A stretch of DNA of 64,000 nt, taken from Mycolicibacter heraklionensis (GTDB lineage Bacteria > Actinomycetota > Actinomycetes > Mycobacteriales > Mycobacteriaceae). Both the position numbers and the translations under genes were made by a program. The notes beneath the pieces are model-generated. The model had not been told where the DNA came from and made no database searches. It saw nothing but the letters and a program-made list of their open reading frames with translations. How positions within the stretch are numbered: position 1 is the stretch's first letter; each line of letters begins with the position of its first letter. Of the stretch, positions 8,132-16,031 are shown one piece after another. The DNA is taken from NCBI RefSeq assembly GCF_019645815.1, contig NZ_CP080997.1, positions 4,158,880 through 4,222,879 of the forward strand. Direction: 5' to 3'.

Positions 8132-8677
8132 ATGCGCCTGACTCCGCTGTCGGAGTCCCAGTGGGACGAGGAGGCAGTCCAGCGTGCCCTGGCCCAGGTG
8201 CTGACCGCCGATCGGCGCAACTCCCGCGACGCGGGGTCGGCAATGACCATGCTGGTTCACCACCCGAAGCTGGCCCGGGCCTTCCTCAAATTCAATGTCG
8301 AGCTGCTTTACCGCTCATCGCTGCCCGGAAACCTTCGCGAGCTTGCGATCCTGCGGACCGCCCACCGCCGCGGCTGTGAATACGAGTGGGTGCACCACAT
8401 CACGATCGGCAAGGAAGCCGGCCTCACCGACGCCGACATCGAAGACCTGCAGCACGGCGCGGGACGCGACGAACTGCACCAGGCCGTGGTGAACGCAGCC
8501 GACGAACTCGAGGAGACCTCCCGGCTCTCCCCCGCCACCGAGGCGGTCCTCGCCAAACACCTGGACGAGCACCAACTGATGGAACTCGTCTTCACGGTCG
8601 GCTGCTACTCCATGTTGGCCATGGCCTTCAACACTTTTGGCGTTGAGCTCGACGAAAAACCCGAATCAGAGAGGTAA
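8132..8677 (+). CDS. carboxymuconolactone decarboxylase (CMD/AhpD-like) family protein
   Basis: This 181-residue helical protein has the CMD core LRELAILRTAHRRGCEYEWVHH near residue 72, with a single cysteine in CEYEW. It therefore lacks the CxxC pair of peroxidase-active AhpD. Relatives occur in many catabolic clusters and may decarboxylate, isomerise or reduce reactive intermediates. The ATG at 8132 is chosen for its strong AGGAGG. A longer reading from 8054 would run back through the operator and is rejected. It is the first gene of the operon that includes a Rieske oxygenase and a FadE pair. Confidence 0.85.
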   Translation: MRLTPLSESQWDEEAVQRALAQVLTADRRNSRDAGSAMTMLVHHPKLARAFLKFNVELLYRSSLPGNLRELAILRTAHRRGCEYEWVHHITIGKEAGLTDADIEDLQHGAGRDELHQAVVNAADELEETSRLSPATEAVLAKHLDEHQLMELVFTVGCYSMLAMAFNTFGVELDEKPESER

Positions 8678-8681
8678 CACC

Positions 8682-9959
8682 GTGCCCCACTTCCCCAAGC
8701 CGGCTGCAGGCAGCTGGACGCAGAGTTATCCCGAACTGGGCACCGAGCCAGTCGATTACAGCGACTCGATCGACCCGGCATTCTACGAGGCCGAGCGCGA
8801 AGCGGTCTTCAAGCGCATGTGGATCAACGTCGGACGAGTCGAGCGGCTCCCCAAGACCGGCAGCTACTTCACCCGGGAGCTGCCCTCGGTATGCAAGGGC
8901 ACCTCGATCATCGTCGTCAAGACCAAGGATGGGTCGGTCAAGGCCTACCACAATATCTGCCGTCACCGCGGAAACAAGCTGGTGTGGAACGACTTCCCCA
9001 ACGAGGAGACCTCCGGCACCTGCCGACAGTTCACCTGCAAGTACCACGCCTGGCGCTACAACCTGGACGGCGACCTGACCTTCGTCCAGCAGGAGGACGA
9101 GTTCTTCAACGTCGACAAGACCGACTACGGTCTGGCAGGCGTGCGCTGCGAAGTATGGGAAGGCTTCATCTTCGTCAACTTCGACGACAACGCGCAACCG
9201 CTCGCCGACTACCTCGGGCCGCTGGCCAAGGGGATCGAGGGCTACCCGTTCGGCGAGATGACCGAGACCTACTCCTACCGCGCCGAGGTCGGCAGCAACT
9301 GGAAGCTGTTCATCGACGCGTTCATCGAGTTCTACCACGCGCCGATCCTGCACCAGGGGCAGTACACCAAGGAAGAAGCCGCCAAGATCCAGAAGTTCGG
9401 CTACGAAGCGCTGCACTACGAGCTGGCCGGCCCGCACAGCCTGCAATCGACGTGGGGCGGCCAGGCGCCGCCCCCCGACATGTCCATGGTCAAGCCATTG
9501 GACCAGGTGCTGCGCAGCGGGCTGTTCGGTCCTTGGGACAAGCCGGAACTCATCGCCAACCTCAAGGACCTGCCGCCAGGCGTGAACGTCAAGCGAGTGC
9601 CGCAGTGGGGCATCGACTCGTGGCTCTTTTACCCGAACTTCATGCTGCTGATCTGGGAGCCGGGCTGGTATCTGACCTACCAGTACTGGCCGACCGCGGT
9701 CGACAAGCACACTTTCGAGGCGAATCTGTACTTCGTGCCGCCGAAGAATGCCCGCGAACGCCTGGCCCAGGAGCTGGCCGCCGTCACGTTCAAGGAGTAC
9801 GCGCTCCAGGACGCCAATACCCTGGAAGCCACCCAGACCATGATCGGCACCAAGGCCGTCAAGGACTTCCTGCTGTGCGACCAAGAGATCCTGATCCGCC
9901 ACCTGCACAAGGTGAACCGCGACTTCGTAAAGGAGTACCAAAGTGCCGCTGCCGTCTGA
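8682..9959 (+). CDS. Rieske non-heme iron oxygenase, catalytic subunit (first of two)
   Basis: The protein has 425 residues. The Rieske 2Fe-2S ligands are C93-x-H95 and C119-xx-H122. The mononuclear-iron facial triad includes H219 and H224 in FIEFYHAPILHQ. This places it among ring-hydroxylating or KshA-type oxygenase alpha subunits. The GTG start 4 nt after the CMD stop has AGAGAGG upstream; a reading from 8637 would overlap the CMD gene by 41 nt and is less likely. It needs an electron donor, and the only plausible reductase in the window is encoded at 27468. The 3' end overlaps a small ORF by 17 nt. Confidence 0.92.
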   Translation: MPHFPKPAAGSWTQSYPELGTEPVDYSDSIDPAFYEAEREAVFKRMWINVGRVERLPKTGSYFTRELPSVCKGTSIIVVKTKDGSVKAYHNICRHRGNKLVWNDFPNEETSGTCRQFTCKYHAWRYNLDGDLTFVQQEDEFFNVDKTDYGLAGVRCEVWEGFIFVNFDDNAQPLADYLGPLAKGIEGYPFGEMTETYSYRAEVGSNWKLFIDAFIEFYHAPILHQGQYTKEEAAKIQKFGYEALHYELAGPHSLQSTWGGQAPPPDMSMVKPLDQVLRSGLFGPWDKPELIANLKDLPPGVNVKRVPQWGIDSWLFYPNFMLLIWEPGWYLTYQYWPTAVDKHTFEANLYFVPPKNARERLAQELAAVTFKEYALQDANTLEATQTMIGTKAVKDFLLCDQEILIRHLHKVNRDFVKEYQSAAAV

Positions 9960-10266
9960 ATTCGCCGCCCTGGAGCCCTACTTGGGCTGGGACCTGGCCC
10001 ATGAGCCGGACCGCTACGCCAAGCGGCTGGCGTCATCCATGGCCGAGATGCAGGAGTTCTACGACGTCGCGTTCCCGATGCTGGACGACGTCGTTTCCTA
10101 CTGCGACAAGTTCCCACTGGATGACTTGCCGGATGACGCAAAGACTCTCATGCACATCATGCAATCCCTCGTCATGGTGTCGTTCCCGATCGAGGCATGG
10201 AAGCAGCCGCGCGTCCCGGACAGCGGCGCGGCGTGGGTGGAACTGCTGAGCGAGCCGGTGATCTAG
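9943..10266 (+). CDS. small protein of unknown function coupled to the Rieske oxygenase
   Basis: A 107-residue acidic, mostly helical protein begins with GTG inside the end of the Rieske gene (17-nt overlap). It has no signal peptide, membrane segment or cysteine pair; there is one Cys near residue 48. I do not recognise a domain. It is too short for, and unlike, the usual beta subunit of ring-hydroxylating oxygenases. The tight coupling suggests a dedicated partner or stabiliser of the oxygenase, but this is context only. The codon pattern matches its neighbours, so it looks like a real gene. Confidence 0.7.
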   Translation: MPLPSEFAALEPYLGWDLAHEPDRYAKRLASSMAEMQEFYDVAFPMLDDVVSYCDKFPLDDLPDDAKTLMHIMQSLVMVSFPIEAWKQPRVPDSGAAWVELLSEPVI

Positions 10267-10268
10267 GG

Positions 10269-11492
10269 GTGCTGACGCTCAAGGCGGCCGGCCTACTGGA
10301 CGTCGACTCCGGAGAGATCATCCGGCCTGGTGTGCTGCACATCGACGGTGACCGGATCGTCGGCGTCGGCGGGTCACCGCCATCAGAGACCGACGAGGTC
10401 ATCGACCTCGGCGACTCGATCCTGCTGCCCGGGCTGATGGACATGGAGGTCAACCTGCTGATGGGCGGCCGCGGCGAGAATCCCGGCCTGTCCCAGGTAC
10501 AGGACGATCCGCCGACCCGGGTACTGCGCGCGGTGGGCAATGCCCGGCGCACGCTGCGCGCCGGGTTCACCACGGTGCGCAATCTCGGTCTGTTCGTCAA
10601 GACCGGCGGATACCTGCTCGACGTGGCGCTGGGCAAGGCGATCGACGCCGGGTGGATCGAGGGGCCGCGCGTGGTGCCGGCCGGGCACGCGATCACCCCC
10701 ACCGGCGGGCACCTGGATCCGACCATGTTCGCGGCGTTCATGCCGGGTGTGCTGGAGCTGACCGTCGAGGAAGGCATCGCCAACGGTGTCGACGAGATCC
10801 GCAAAGCGGTCCGCTACCAGATCAAACACGGCGCGCAGCTGATCAAGGTGTGCTGCTCCGGCGGCGTGATGTCGCTGACCGGAGAAGCCGGCGCACAACA
10901 CTATTCGGACGAAGAACTGCGCGTAATCGTCGACGAGGCGCACCGGCGGGGCCTGCGCGTGGCCGCACACACCCACGGTGCCGAGGCCGTCAAACACGCG
11001 GTGGCATGCGGCATCGACTGCATCGAGCACGGCTTTCTGATGGACGACGAGGCCATCAGGATGCTCGTCGAGAACGACCGCTTCCTGGTCACCACCCGGC
11101 GGCTGGCCGAAGCCATGGACGTCTCCAAGGCCCCCGCCGAGCTGCAGGCCAAGGCCGCCGAGATGTTCCCCAAAGCCCGCACGTCGATCAAGGCGGCCTA
11201 CGAGGCCGGCGTGAAGATCGCCGTCGGCACCGACGCGCCCGCGATCCCGCACGGACGCAACGCCGATGAGCTGGTCACCCTGGTGGATTGGGGTATGCCG
11301 CCGGCCGCCGTGCTGCGGGCGGCGACAGTGACCGCCGCCGAGCTCATCAACGCCGCCGACCGCGGCCGGCTGGCCGAGGGGCTGCTGGCCGATGTCATTG
11401 CGGTGCCCGGTGATCCGCTGGCCGACATCGCCGTCACCCGGAACGTGAACTTCGTCATGAAAGGCGGCAAGGTATATGTCAACAAGAACTGA
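10269..11492 (+). CDS. amidohydrolase-superfamily protein lacking the HxH metal motif
   Basis: This 407-residue protein has the composite beta-sandwich plus TIM-barrel layout of imidazolonepropionase/prolidase-like amidohydrolases. Conserved parts are KAAGLLDVDSGEIIRPGVL, the lysine strand LIKVCCSGGVMS, the histidines in RVAAHTHGAEAV and CIEHG, and the aspartate in IAVGTDAPAIPHG. The usual first-strand LPGLxDxHxH reads LPGLMDMEVN, so both HxH histidines are replaced (Glu and Asn). Metal binding must be changed or lost. The GTG start at 10269 lies 2 nt after the preceding stop, and the protein then begins at the usual first strand. Confidence 0.85.
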   Translation: MLTLKAAGLLDVDSGEIIRPGVLHIDGDRIVGVGGSPPSETDEVIDLGDSILLPGLMDMEVNLLMGGRGENPGLSQVQDDPPTRVLRAVGNARRTLRAGFTTVRNLGLFVKTGGYLLDVALGKAIDAGWIEGPRVVPAGHAITPTGGHLDPTMFAAFMPGVLELTVEEGIANGVDEIRKAVRYQIKHGAQLIKVCCSGGVMSLTGEAGAQHYSDEELRVIVDEAHRRGLRVAAHTHGAEAVKHAVACGIDCIEHGFLMDDEAIRMLVENDRFLVTTRRLAEAMDVSKAPAELQAKAAEMFPKARTSIKAAYEAGVKIAVGTDAPAIPHGRNADELVTLVDWGMPPAAVLRAATVTAAELINAADRGRLAEGLLADVIAVPGDPLADIAVTRNVNFVMKGGKVYVNKN

Positions 11493-11898
11493 CGACCTGG
11501 TCGAGATCCAGCAGACGCTGGCCCGCTACGCGGTGACCATCACCCAGGGCGACATCGACGGACTGGTGGCCGTATTCACCCCGGACGGCACCTACAGCGC
11601 ATTCGGCGAAACCTATTCGCTGGACCGGTTTCCGGTGCTGGTCGATGCCGCACCCAAAGGCCTGTTCATGACCGGCACCCCGGTGATCGAGTTGGACGGC
11701 GACACCGCGAGCGGCACCCAGCCGCTGTGCTTCATCGACCATGCCAGCCACGACATGCGAATCGGCTACTACAACGACACCTACGTGCGCACCGCCGACG
11801 GCTGGCGGTTGCGGACCCGAAAGATGACGTTCATCCGCCGCAGCGGCGCGCACGATGCCGGACGTCCCCACGCGGTCGGCAGGCCCGAAGCCGGATGA
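11476..11898 (+). CDS. SnoaL-like/NTF2-fold protein
   Basis: This 140-residue protein has an NTF2-like cone fold pattern: an N-terminal helix (DDLVEIQQTLARYAVTITQGD), the VAVFTPDGTYSAFGETY hairpin and a C-terminal sheet ending WRLRTRKMTFIRR. The family includes small isomerases, dehydratases, hydroxylase-like enzymes and non-catalytic dimers. The ATG lies inside the end of the amidohydrolase gene (17-nt overlap), and its stop overlaps the FadE start (ATGA). It may act on a ring-derived intermediate made by its operon partners; the exact role is unknown. Confidence 0.8.
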   Translation: MSTRTDDLVEIQQTLARYAVTITQGDIDGLVAVFTPDGTYSAFGETYSLDRFPVLVDAAPKGLFMTGTPVIELDGDTASGTQPLCFIDHASHDMRIGYYNDTYVRTADGWRLRTRKMTFIRRSGAHDAGRPHAVGRPEAG

Positions 11899-13016
11899 GT
11901 GCACTGCACGATCCCGCCGAGTTCCGCACCCAACTACGCGTCTGGCTCGAATCCACCGATCTGACACCGCCTCCCGATCCTGGCCTGAAGGCACACCTGC
12001 AACAGTTCGCCCGCGTGCAGCAGGCGCTCTACGAGGCCGGTTGGAGTCGCTACGGCTGGCCCGAGCACGCCGGCGGCCTCGGCGGCCCGGCCATGCTGCG
12101 CGCCATCGTGGGCGAGGAGGTGGTCGGGCGGCGCCTGGTGGAGCCGGGCCCCTACTCCATGCTCGAGGTGCTGGCGCCGACGATGATCGACTACGCCACC
12201 CCCGAGCTGGCCGCTGAGATGGTCCCCAAGCTGCTGAGCGGCAAGGAACAGTGGTGCCAAGGCTTTTCCGAGCCCGGATCCGGCAGCGACCTGGCATCAC
12301 TGAGCACCCGCGCCGCGCCGCGGGGCGACCAGTGGGTGATCAACGGCCAGAAGGTCTGGACCAGCTTCGCCCAGTATTCGCAGCGCTGCATTCTGCTCGC
12401 CCGCACCGGGGGCGCCGATACGCCGAATCACCAAGCGATCACAGCATTTTTCATCGACCTGGACACCCGCGGCATCGACGTGCGCCCGCTGCGCACCATG
12501 CACGGCGTCGACGAGTTCTGCGAGGTGTACTTCGATGATGTCGTCGTCGACGGCTCGCGCATGCTCGGCAAGCCCGGCGACGGCTGGCAGCTGGCCATGG
12601 ACCTGCTGCCGTATGAGCGGTCCACGTGCTTCTGGCAACGCATCGCCTACCTGTACGCACGCTTCGATGCGCTGATCGCCGAGGTGAAGCGCCAGGGCGC
12701 CGCGGTCGACAATGACCTGGGGGCGGTGTATCTGGCGTTGCACACCTTGCGTTGCCGCTCCCGCGCCACCCAGCACCGACTGGCCGAAGGTCAACGGCTG
12801 GGCCCGGACACCTCGATCGACAAGGTGCTGCTGGCCAGCGCCGAACAGTTGCTCTACGACACCGCGCGCGACCTGCTGCCGGGCGTCATCGAGCTGGACG
12901 AGGGCGAGTGGCGCGCCGAGTACCTGTACTCCCGGGCGGCCACCATCTACGGCGGCACCGCCGAGGTTCAGCGCAACATCATCGCCCGCCGACTGCTCGA
13001 CCTCGGAAAGGAGTGA
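11895..13016 (+). CDS. acyl-CoA dehydrogenase, larger subunit of a FadE pair
   Basis: The 373-residue acyl-CoA dehydrogenase includes the FAD/substrate motif QGFSEPGSGSDLASL near residue 120, the VINGQKVWTS strand and the C-terminal YGGTAEVQRNIIARRLL. The next gene encodes a shorter FadE. Such pairs form alpha2-beta2 heterotetramers in mycobacterial cholesterol side-chain oxidation and related pathways. The ATG overlaps the SnoaL stop (ATGA). The partner starts 2 nt after this stop, which suggests equal expression. It should introduce an alpha-beta double bond into a bulky acyl-CoA. Confidence 0.93.
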   Translation: MSALHDPAEFRTQLRVWLESTDLTPPPDPGLKAHLQQFARVQQALYEAGWSRYGWPEHAGGLGGPAMLRAIVGEEVVGRRLVEPGPYSMLEVLAPTMIDYATPELAAEMVPKLLSGKEQWCQGFSEPGSGSDLASLSTRAAPRGDQWVINGQKVWTSFAQYSQRCILLARTGGADTPNHQAITAFFIDLDTRGIDVRPLRTMHGVDEFCEVYFDDVVVDGSRMLGKPGDGWQLAMDLLPYERSTCFWQRIAYLYARFDALIAEVKRQGAAVDNDLGAVYLALHTLRCRSRATQHRLAEGQRLGPDTSIDKVLLASAEQLLYDTARDLLPGVIELDEGEWRAEYLYSRAATIYGGTAEVQRNIIARRLLDLGKE

Positions 13017-13018
13017 CG

Positions 13019-13822
13019 GTGACCACCGGAATGGATGCCGCCTCGATCGTTCTGCTGGAAGACACTCTGCGCAAGACCATGGCGACTTCGTCCGGCGCTG
13101 CACTGGACCGGGCACTGGCTGAACTCGGTTGGGCGGAAATGCTTTCCGAGGATCCAGACTTGGCGATCCCGCTGGTGTTCCGGCTGCTCGGCGAGACCGG
13201 GTCGCACGCCTCGGTACTCAATGACGTGATCCTGGAGACCATCGGCGGCCTGCCCGGCGGCACTCCCCCGATGCCCTATGCCGGCGGCAGCTGGGTGATC
13301 TGGGAACGGAGCGAACGCGAGGGCAATCCGGTCCTCGGCGGGCTGCCACTGCGCCAGGTACCCGGCGGGGAACTGATGCGGGTGGGTGAAGCCCGCCGCG
13401 CGTTGGGCTGGTGGATGGTCGGCTCGGCGCGAGCCATGCTGGCCCTGGCCCGCCAGCACGCACTGGACCGGGTGCAGTTCGGCAAACCGATCGCCTCCTT
13501 CCAGGCCGTTCGGCACCGGCTCGCCGACACCCTGGTCGCCATCGAGGGCGCCGAGGCCACCCTCTCGGTGCCCGTCATCGACAGCCCGGACCTCACCTCC
13601 ATGCTGGCCAAAGCCGCGGCGGGCAAGGCGGCGCTGACCGCGGCCAAGCACTGCCAGCAGGTGCTCGGCGGGGTCGGTTTCACCGCGGAACACGAGCTGC
13701 ACCGTCACGTCGAGCGGGTGCTGGTGCTGGACGGACTGCTCGGCAATGCCCGCGACTTGACGCGCCAGGTCGGCGGCGGCCTGCGGGCCCGCGGCTCGGC
13801 GCCCCGCATGGTCCAGCTTTAG
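13019..13822 (+). CDS. acyl-CoA dehydrogenase, smaller subunit of a FadE pair
   Basis: This 267-residue FadE-like protein is shorter than a standard acyl-CoA dehydrogenase. The N-terminal half is reduced, but the C-terminal helical domain is clear: LARQHALDRVQFGKPIASFQAVRH and CQQVLGGVGFTAEHELHRHVER. It fits the small subunit of the alpha2-beta2 FadE class. The GTG at 13019 is preferred over the one at 13013 because AAGGAG then sits 5 nt upstream. It is the last gene of the plus-strand operon that starts at 8132, and a palindromic terminator follows. Confidence 0.9.
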   Translation: MTTGMDAASIVLLEDTLRKTMATSSGAALDRALAELGWAEMLSEDPDLAIPLVFRLLGETGSHASVLNDVILETIGGLPGGTPPMPYAGGSWVIWERSEREGNPVLGGLPLRQVPGGELMRVGEARRALGWWMVGSARAMLALARQHALDRVQFGKPIASFQAVRHRLADTLVAIEGAEATLSVPVIDSPDLTSMLAKAAAGKAALTAAKHCQQVLGGVGFTAEHELHRHVERVLVLDGLLGNARDLTRQVGGGLRARGSAPRMVQL

Positions 13823-13827
13823 GTCGC

Positions 13828-13885
13828 CGAGAGGGAATCCCACGACGCGACACGCCGTTGCGGCGTCGCTGAATTCCCACTCGCG
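13828..13885. terminator. long imperfect palindrome between convergent genes (copy B)
   Basis: The outer arms CGAGAGGGAAT and ATTCCCACTCG pair with one mismatch. The inner GCGACACGCCG pairs with CGGCGTCGC across a TTG loop with a 2-nt bulge. It lies between two convergent fadE genes. Aligned without gaps to the element at 4577-4634, about 42 of 58 positions match, including an identical CGACGCGACACGCCG block. Confidence 0.7.
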
Positions 13886-13904
13886 AGGTAGCGAGGCAGT
13901 TGGG

Positions 13905-15080
13905 CTATCCCCGCGGCAGACCGAGCACCCGTTGCGCGATGATGTTGCGCTGAATCTCCGAGGTGCCGCCGGCGATGGTTCCCGAGAAGCTGCGCAGGTA
14001 CCGGTCGAACCAGCTTCCCGAGGCGTGATCTTCGTTGAGCGGCATATAGGTACCGGAGCTGCCGGGGTGGATCAGGCCGGCTACACCCGCATTGTCGAGC
14101 GCGTGTTCGGCGGCGTTCTGTACGGCTTCTGAACCCAGCAGCTTGAGCACCGACAGTGCGGGCACGTCCTGCTCCCCGCGGGCGGCCTGCGCCAGCGCCA
14201 CCGAGCCGAGCAGCCGCAGCGCCTCGTTGTCCATCAGCAGCGTGGCGAAGCGGTCGCGGTCCAGCGCACCGGCCGGCTGGAAGTCATGAATCAGATCGCG
14301 CAGCCGGTCGGCGAAGCTCATCCACAACAACGTGCGTTCGTGCCCGAGTGAGCCGTTGGCCACTCCCCAGCCACCGTTGAGCGGACCCACCAAGTTCTCG
14401 GCGGGCACCCGGACATTGGTGAAGAAGACCTCGTTGAAGTCGATGTCGTCGTGCGCGCACGCCGATGCAAAGGGACGTCGCACAACGCCTTCGGTGTCGG
14501 TGGGGATCAGCAGGACACTGATGCCCTTGTGTTTCGGCGCATCCGGGTCGGTGCGTACGAACGTCAGCAGCACGTCGGCGTCGTGGGCGCCGGAGGTCCA
14601 GACCTTCTGTCCGTTGACCACAAAATGATCGCCGTCGAGCACCGCCCGGGTCTGCAGGCCGGCCAGATCCGATCCGGCGCCAGGTTCGCTCATGCCCAGC
14701 GACGCGGTGATCTCGGCCCGCAGAATCGGTACCGCCCAACGATGTTTCTGCTCCTCGGTACCGAACGACAGCAGTGACGCCGCGATGATGCCGACTCCTT
14801 GCGGGTTGAAGCTGGGGTAGATGCGCCGACGGGACAGTTCCTCGGAGTGCACGTACTGCTGCAGAATCGTGGCGTTACGGCCGCCGAACTCGGGCGGGTT
14901 CGCGGGTAGCAGCCAGCCGTTGTCGAACAACAGTCGCTGCCAGCGGCGCGCCCAGTCCGGCACGTCCGAGCACGAATGCGACCGCTGCAGGGCCTCGGCG
15001 TCGGTGGGCAGATGCTCGTCGAGGAACGCCGCGAACTCGGCCCGGAAGTTCTCGACTTCAGGATCAAAGGTCAGTTGCAC
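13905..15080 (-). CDS. acyl-CoA dehydrogenase (full-length FadE)
   Basis: The 391-residue acyl-CoA dehydrogenase has the motifs LGMSEPGAGSDLAG and VVNGQKVWTSGAHD, and a C-terminal GGTSEIQRNIIAQRVLGLP. The GTG start at 15080 has GAGGAG upstream and gives the normal N-terminus (VQLTFDPEVENFRAEF). An ATG at 15179 would add about 33 unusual residues and begins inside the operator palindrome, so it is rejected. It is transcribed alone on the minus strand, divergent from a TetR gene, with the palindrome at 15169-15183 between them. It is related to the paired FadE subunits but stands alone. Confidence 0.92.
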   Translation of the reverse strand: MQLTFDPEVENFRAEFAAFLDEHLPTDAEALQRSHSCSDVPDWARRWQRLLFDNGWLLPANPPEFGGRNATILQQYVHSEELSRRRIYPSFNPQGVGIIAASLLSFGTEEQKHRWAVPILRAEITASLGMSEPGAGSDLAGLQTRAVLDGDHFVVNGQKVWTSGAHDADVLLTFVRTDPDAPKHKGISVLLIPTDTEGVVRRPFASACAHDDIDFNEVFFTNVRVPAENLVGPLNGGWGVANGSLGHERTLLWMSFADRLRDLIHDFQPAGALDRDRFATLLMDNEALRLLGSVALAQAARGEQDVPALSVLKLLGSEAVQNAAEHALDNAGVAGLIHPGSSGTYMPLNEDHASGSWFDRYLRSFSGTIAGGTSEIQRNIIAQRVLGLPRG

Positions 15081-15168
15081 TGGCGAACTCCTCGACTCAG
15101 GCGTCCCGGGAGACCCGATTCGAAAGCGGCTGGCGATCTTGCTCGTCCGCTTCCCTAGACGCGCAGAT

Positions 15169-15183
15169 GAGAATATCATTCTC
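15169..15183. promoter_or_regulatory. palindromic operator, copy 3
   Basis: GAGAAT-ATC-ATTCTC is a perfect inverted repeat in the divergent region between the fadE gene (start 15080) and the TetR gene (start 15302). Its place beside a regulator gene makes that regulator a candidate for binding the whole set of palindromes. Confidence 0.75.
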
Positions 15184-15257
15184 GAATGGAGAAGTTACGA
15201 TCTCTGAATCGTCGCCCCCACGCCGGTGTGCTGCGCCACCGGCGCATTTACGTCCAG

Positions 15258-15305
15258 TACAGTTGCGCCATGTCTCGGTCACCGCAGCGTCCGGAACGCC
15301 GGTGA
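15258..15305 (+). promoter_or_regulatory. -10 element and leaderless 11-codon leader ORF coupled to the TetR start
   Basis: TACAGT at 15258-15263 is followed after 6 nt by an ATG (15270) that opens an 11-codon frame, MSRSPQRPERR. Its TGA (15303-15305) overlaps the GTG start of the TetR gene (GTGA). The spacing fits a leaderless mycobacterial transcript. The leader peptide would couple translation into the regulator. Confidence 0.4.
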
Positions 15306-15955
15306 CCAATCCGAGCGAGGAACCGGCCTGGAAGCAGCGCGCGGTCGAACGCTCAATCAAGACGGCGAAGATCCGCGCGGCGCAACGCGTCCAGCGGTTT
15401 CTGGATGCCGCGCAGTCGATCATCATCGAAAAGGGCAGCACTGACTTCACCGTCCAGGAGGTCGTGGACCGCTCGCGCCAGTCGCTGCGGAGCTTCTACC
15501 TGCAGTTCGACGGCAAGCACGAGCTGCTGCTGGCGCTCTTCGAAGACGCCCTGAGCCGCGCCGCCGATCAGATCCGGGCCGCGACGGCCAATCACTCCGA
15601 CCCGCTGGAACGCCTCAAGGTCGCCGTCGAGTTGCTGTTCGAGTCGTCGCGCCCGGACCCGGCCGCCAAGCGACCGCTCTTCACCGATTTCGCCCCGACC
15701 CTGCTGCTGACCCACCCCGTCGAGGTCCGGGTCGCCCACACGCCACTGCTGGAGTTGCTGGCCGAGCTGACCGAACAAGCCGCCGACGCCGGCCGGCTGC
15801 GCACCGGCGCCAATCCCCGGCGGGTGGCGGCCATGATCATGCAGACGGTCATGTTCAACGCCCAATCCAGCCCGGCCTCAGCCGATCCGGCGGTCAACCC
15901 GCTGACCGCCGAGGAAGTCTGGGACTTCTGCGCGCACGGCTTCGGACGCAACTGA
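15302..15955 (+). CDS. TetR-family transcriptional regulator (island, first)
   Basis: This 217-residue regulator has an N-terminal helix-turn-helix (RFLDAAQSIIIEKGSTDFTVQEVVDRSRQSLRSFYLQFDGKHELL), preceded by a 30-residue basic extension, and a C-terminal ligand domain. It is divergent from fadE across the palindrome at 15169, a classic TetR arrangement. A reading from 15167 would begin inside the operator and is rejected in favour of GTG 15302, which overlaps the stop of a tiny leader ORF. It is the first candidate for the regulator that recognises GAGAAT-N3-ATTCTC. The ligand is probably a CoA thioester or pathway substrate (inference). Confidence 0.88.
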   Translation: MTNPSEEPAWKQRAVERSIKTAKIRAAQRVQRFLDAAQSIIIEKGSTDFTVQEVVDRSRQSLRSFYLQFDGKHELLLALFEDALSRAADQIRAATANHSDPLERLKVAVELLFESSRPDPAAKRPLFTDFAPTLLLTHPVEVRVAHTPLLELLAELTEQAADAGRLRTGANPRRVAAMIMQTVMFNAQSSPASADPAVNPLTAEEVWDFCAHGFGRN

Positions 15956-16031
15956 GTCGGTCGACCACCACCGGACACGCTCGACACGTCGGCGAACGCC
16001 GCTGAGCACAAATTAGACTGCGGCCATTGCC

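Noticed and set aside
15080..15179. Longer FadE start at 15179 and longer TetR start at 15167
   Set aside because: Both begin inside the operator palindrome, give N-termini unlike the families, and lack ribosome-binding sites; GTG 15080 and GTG 15302 fit better.
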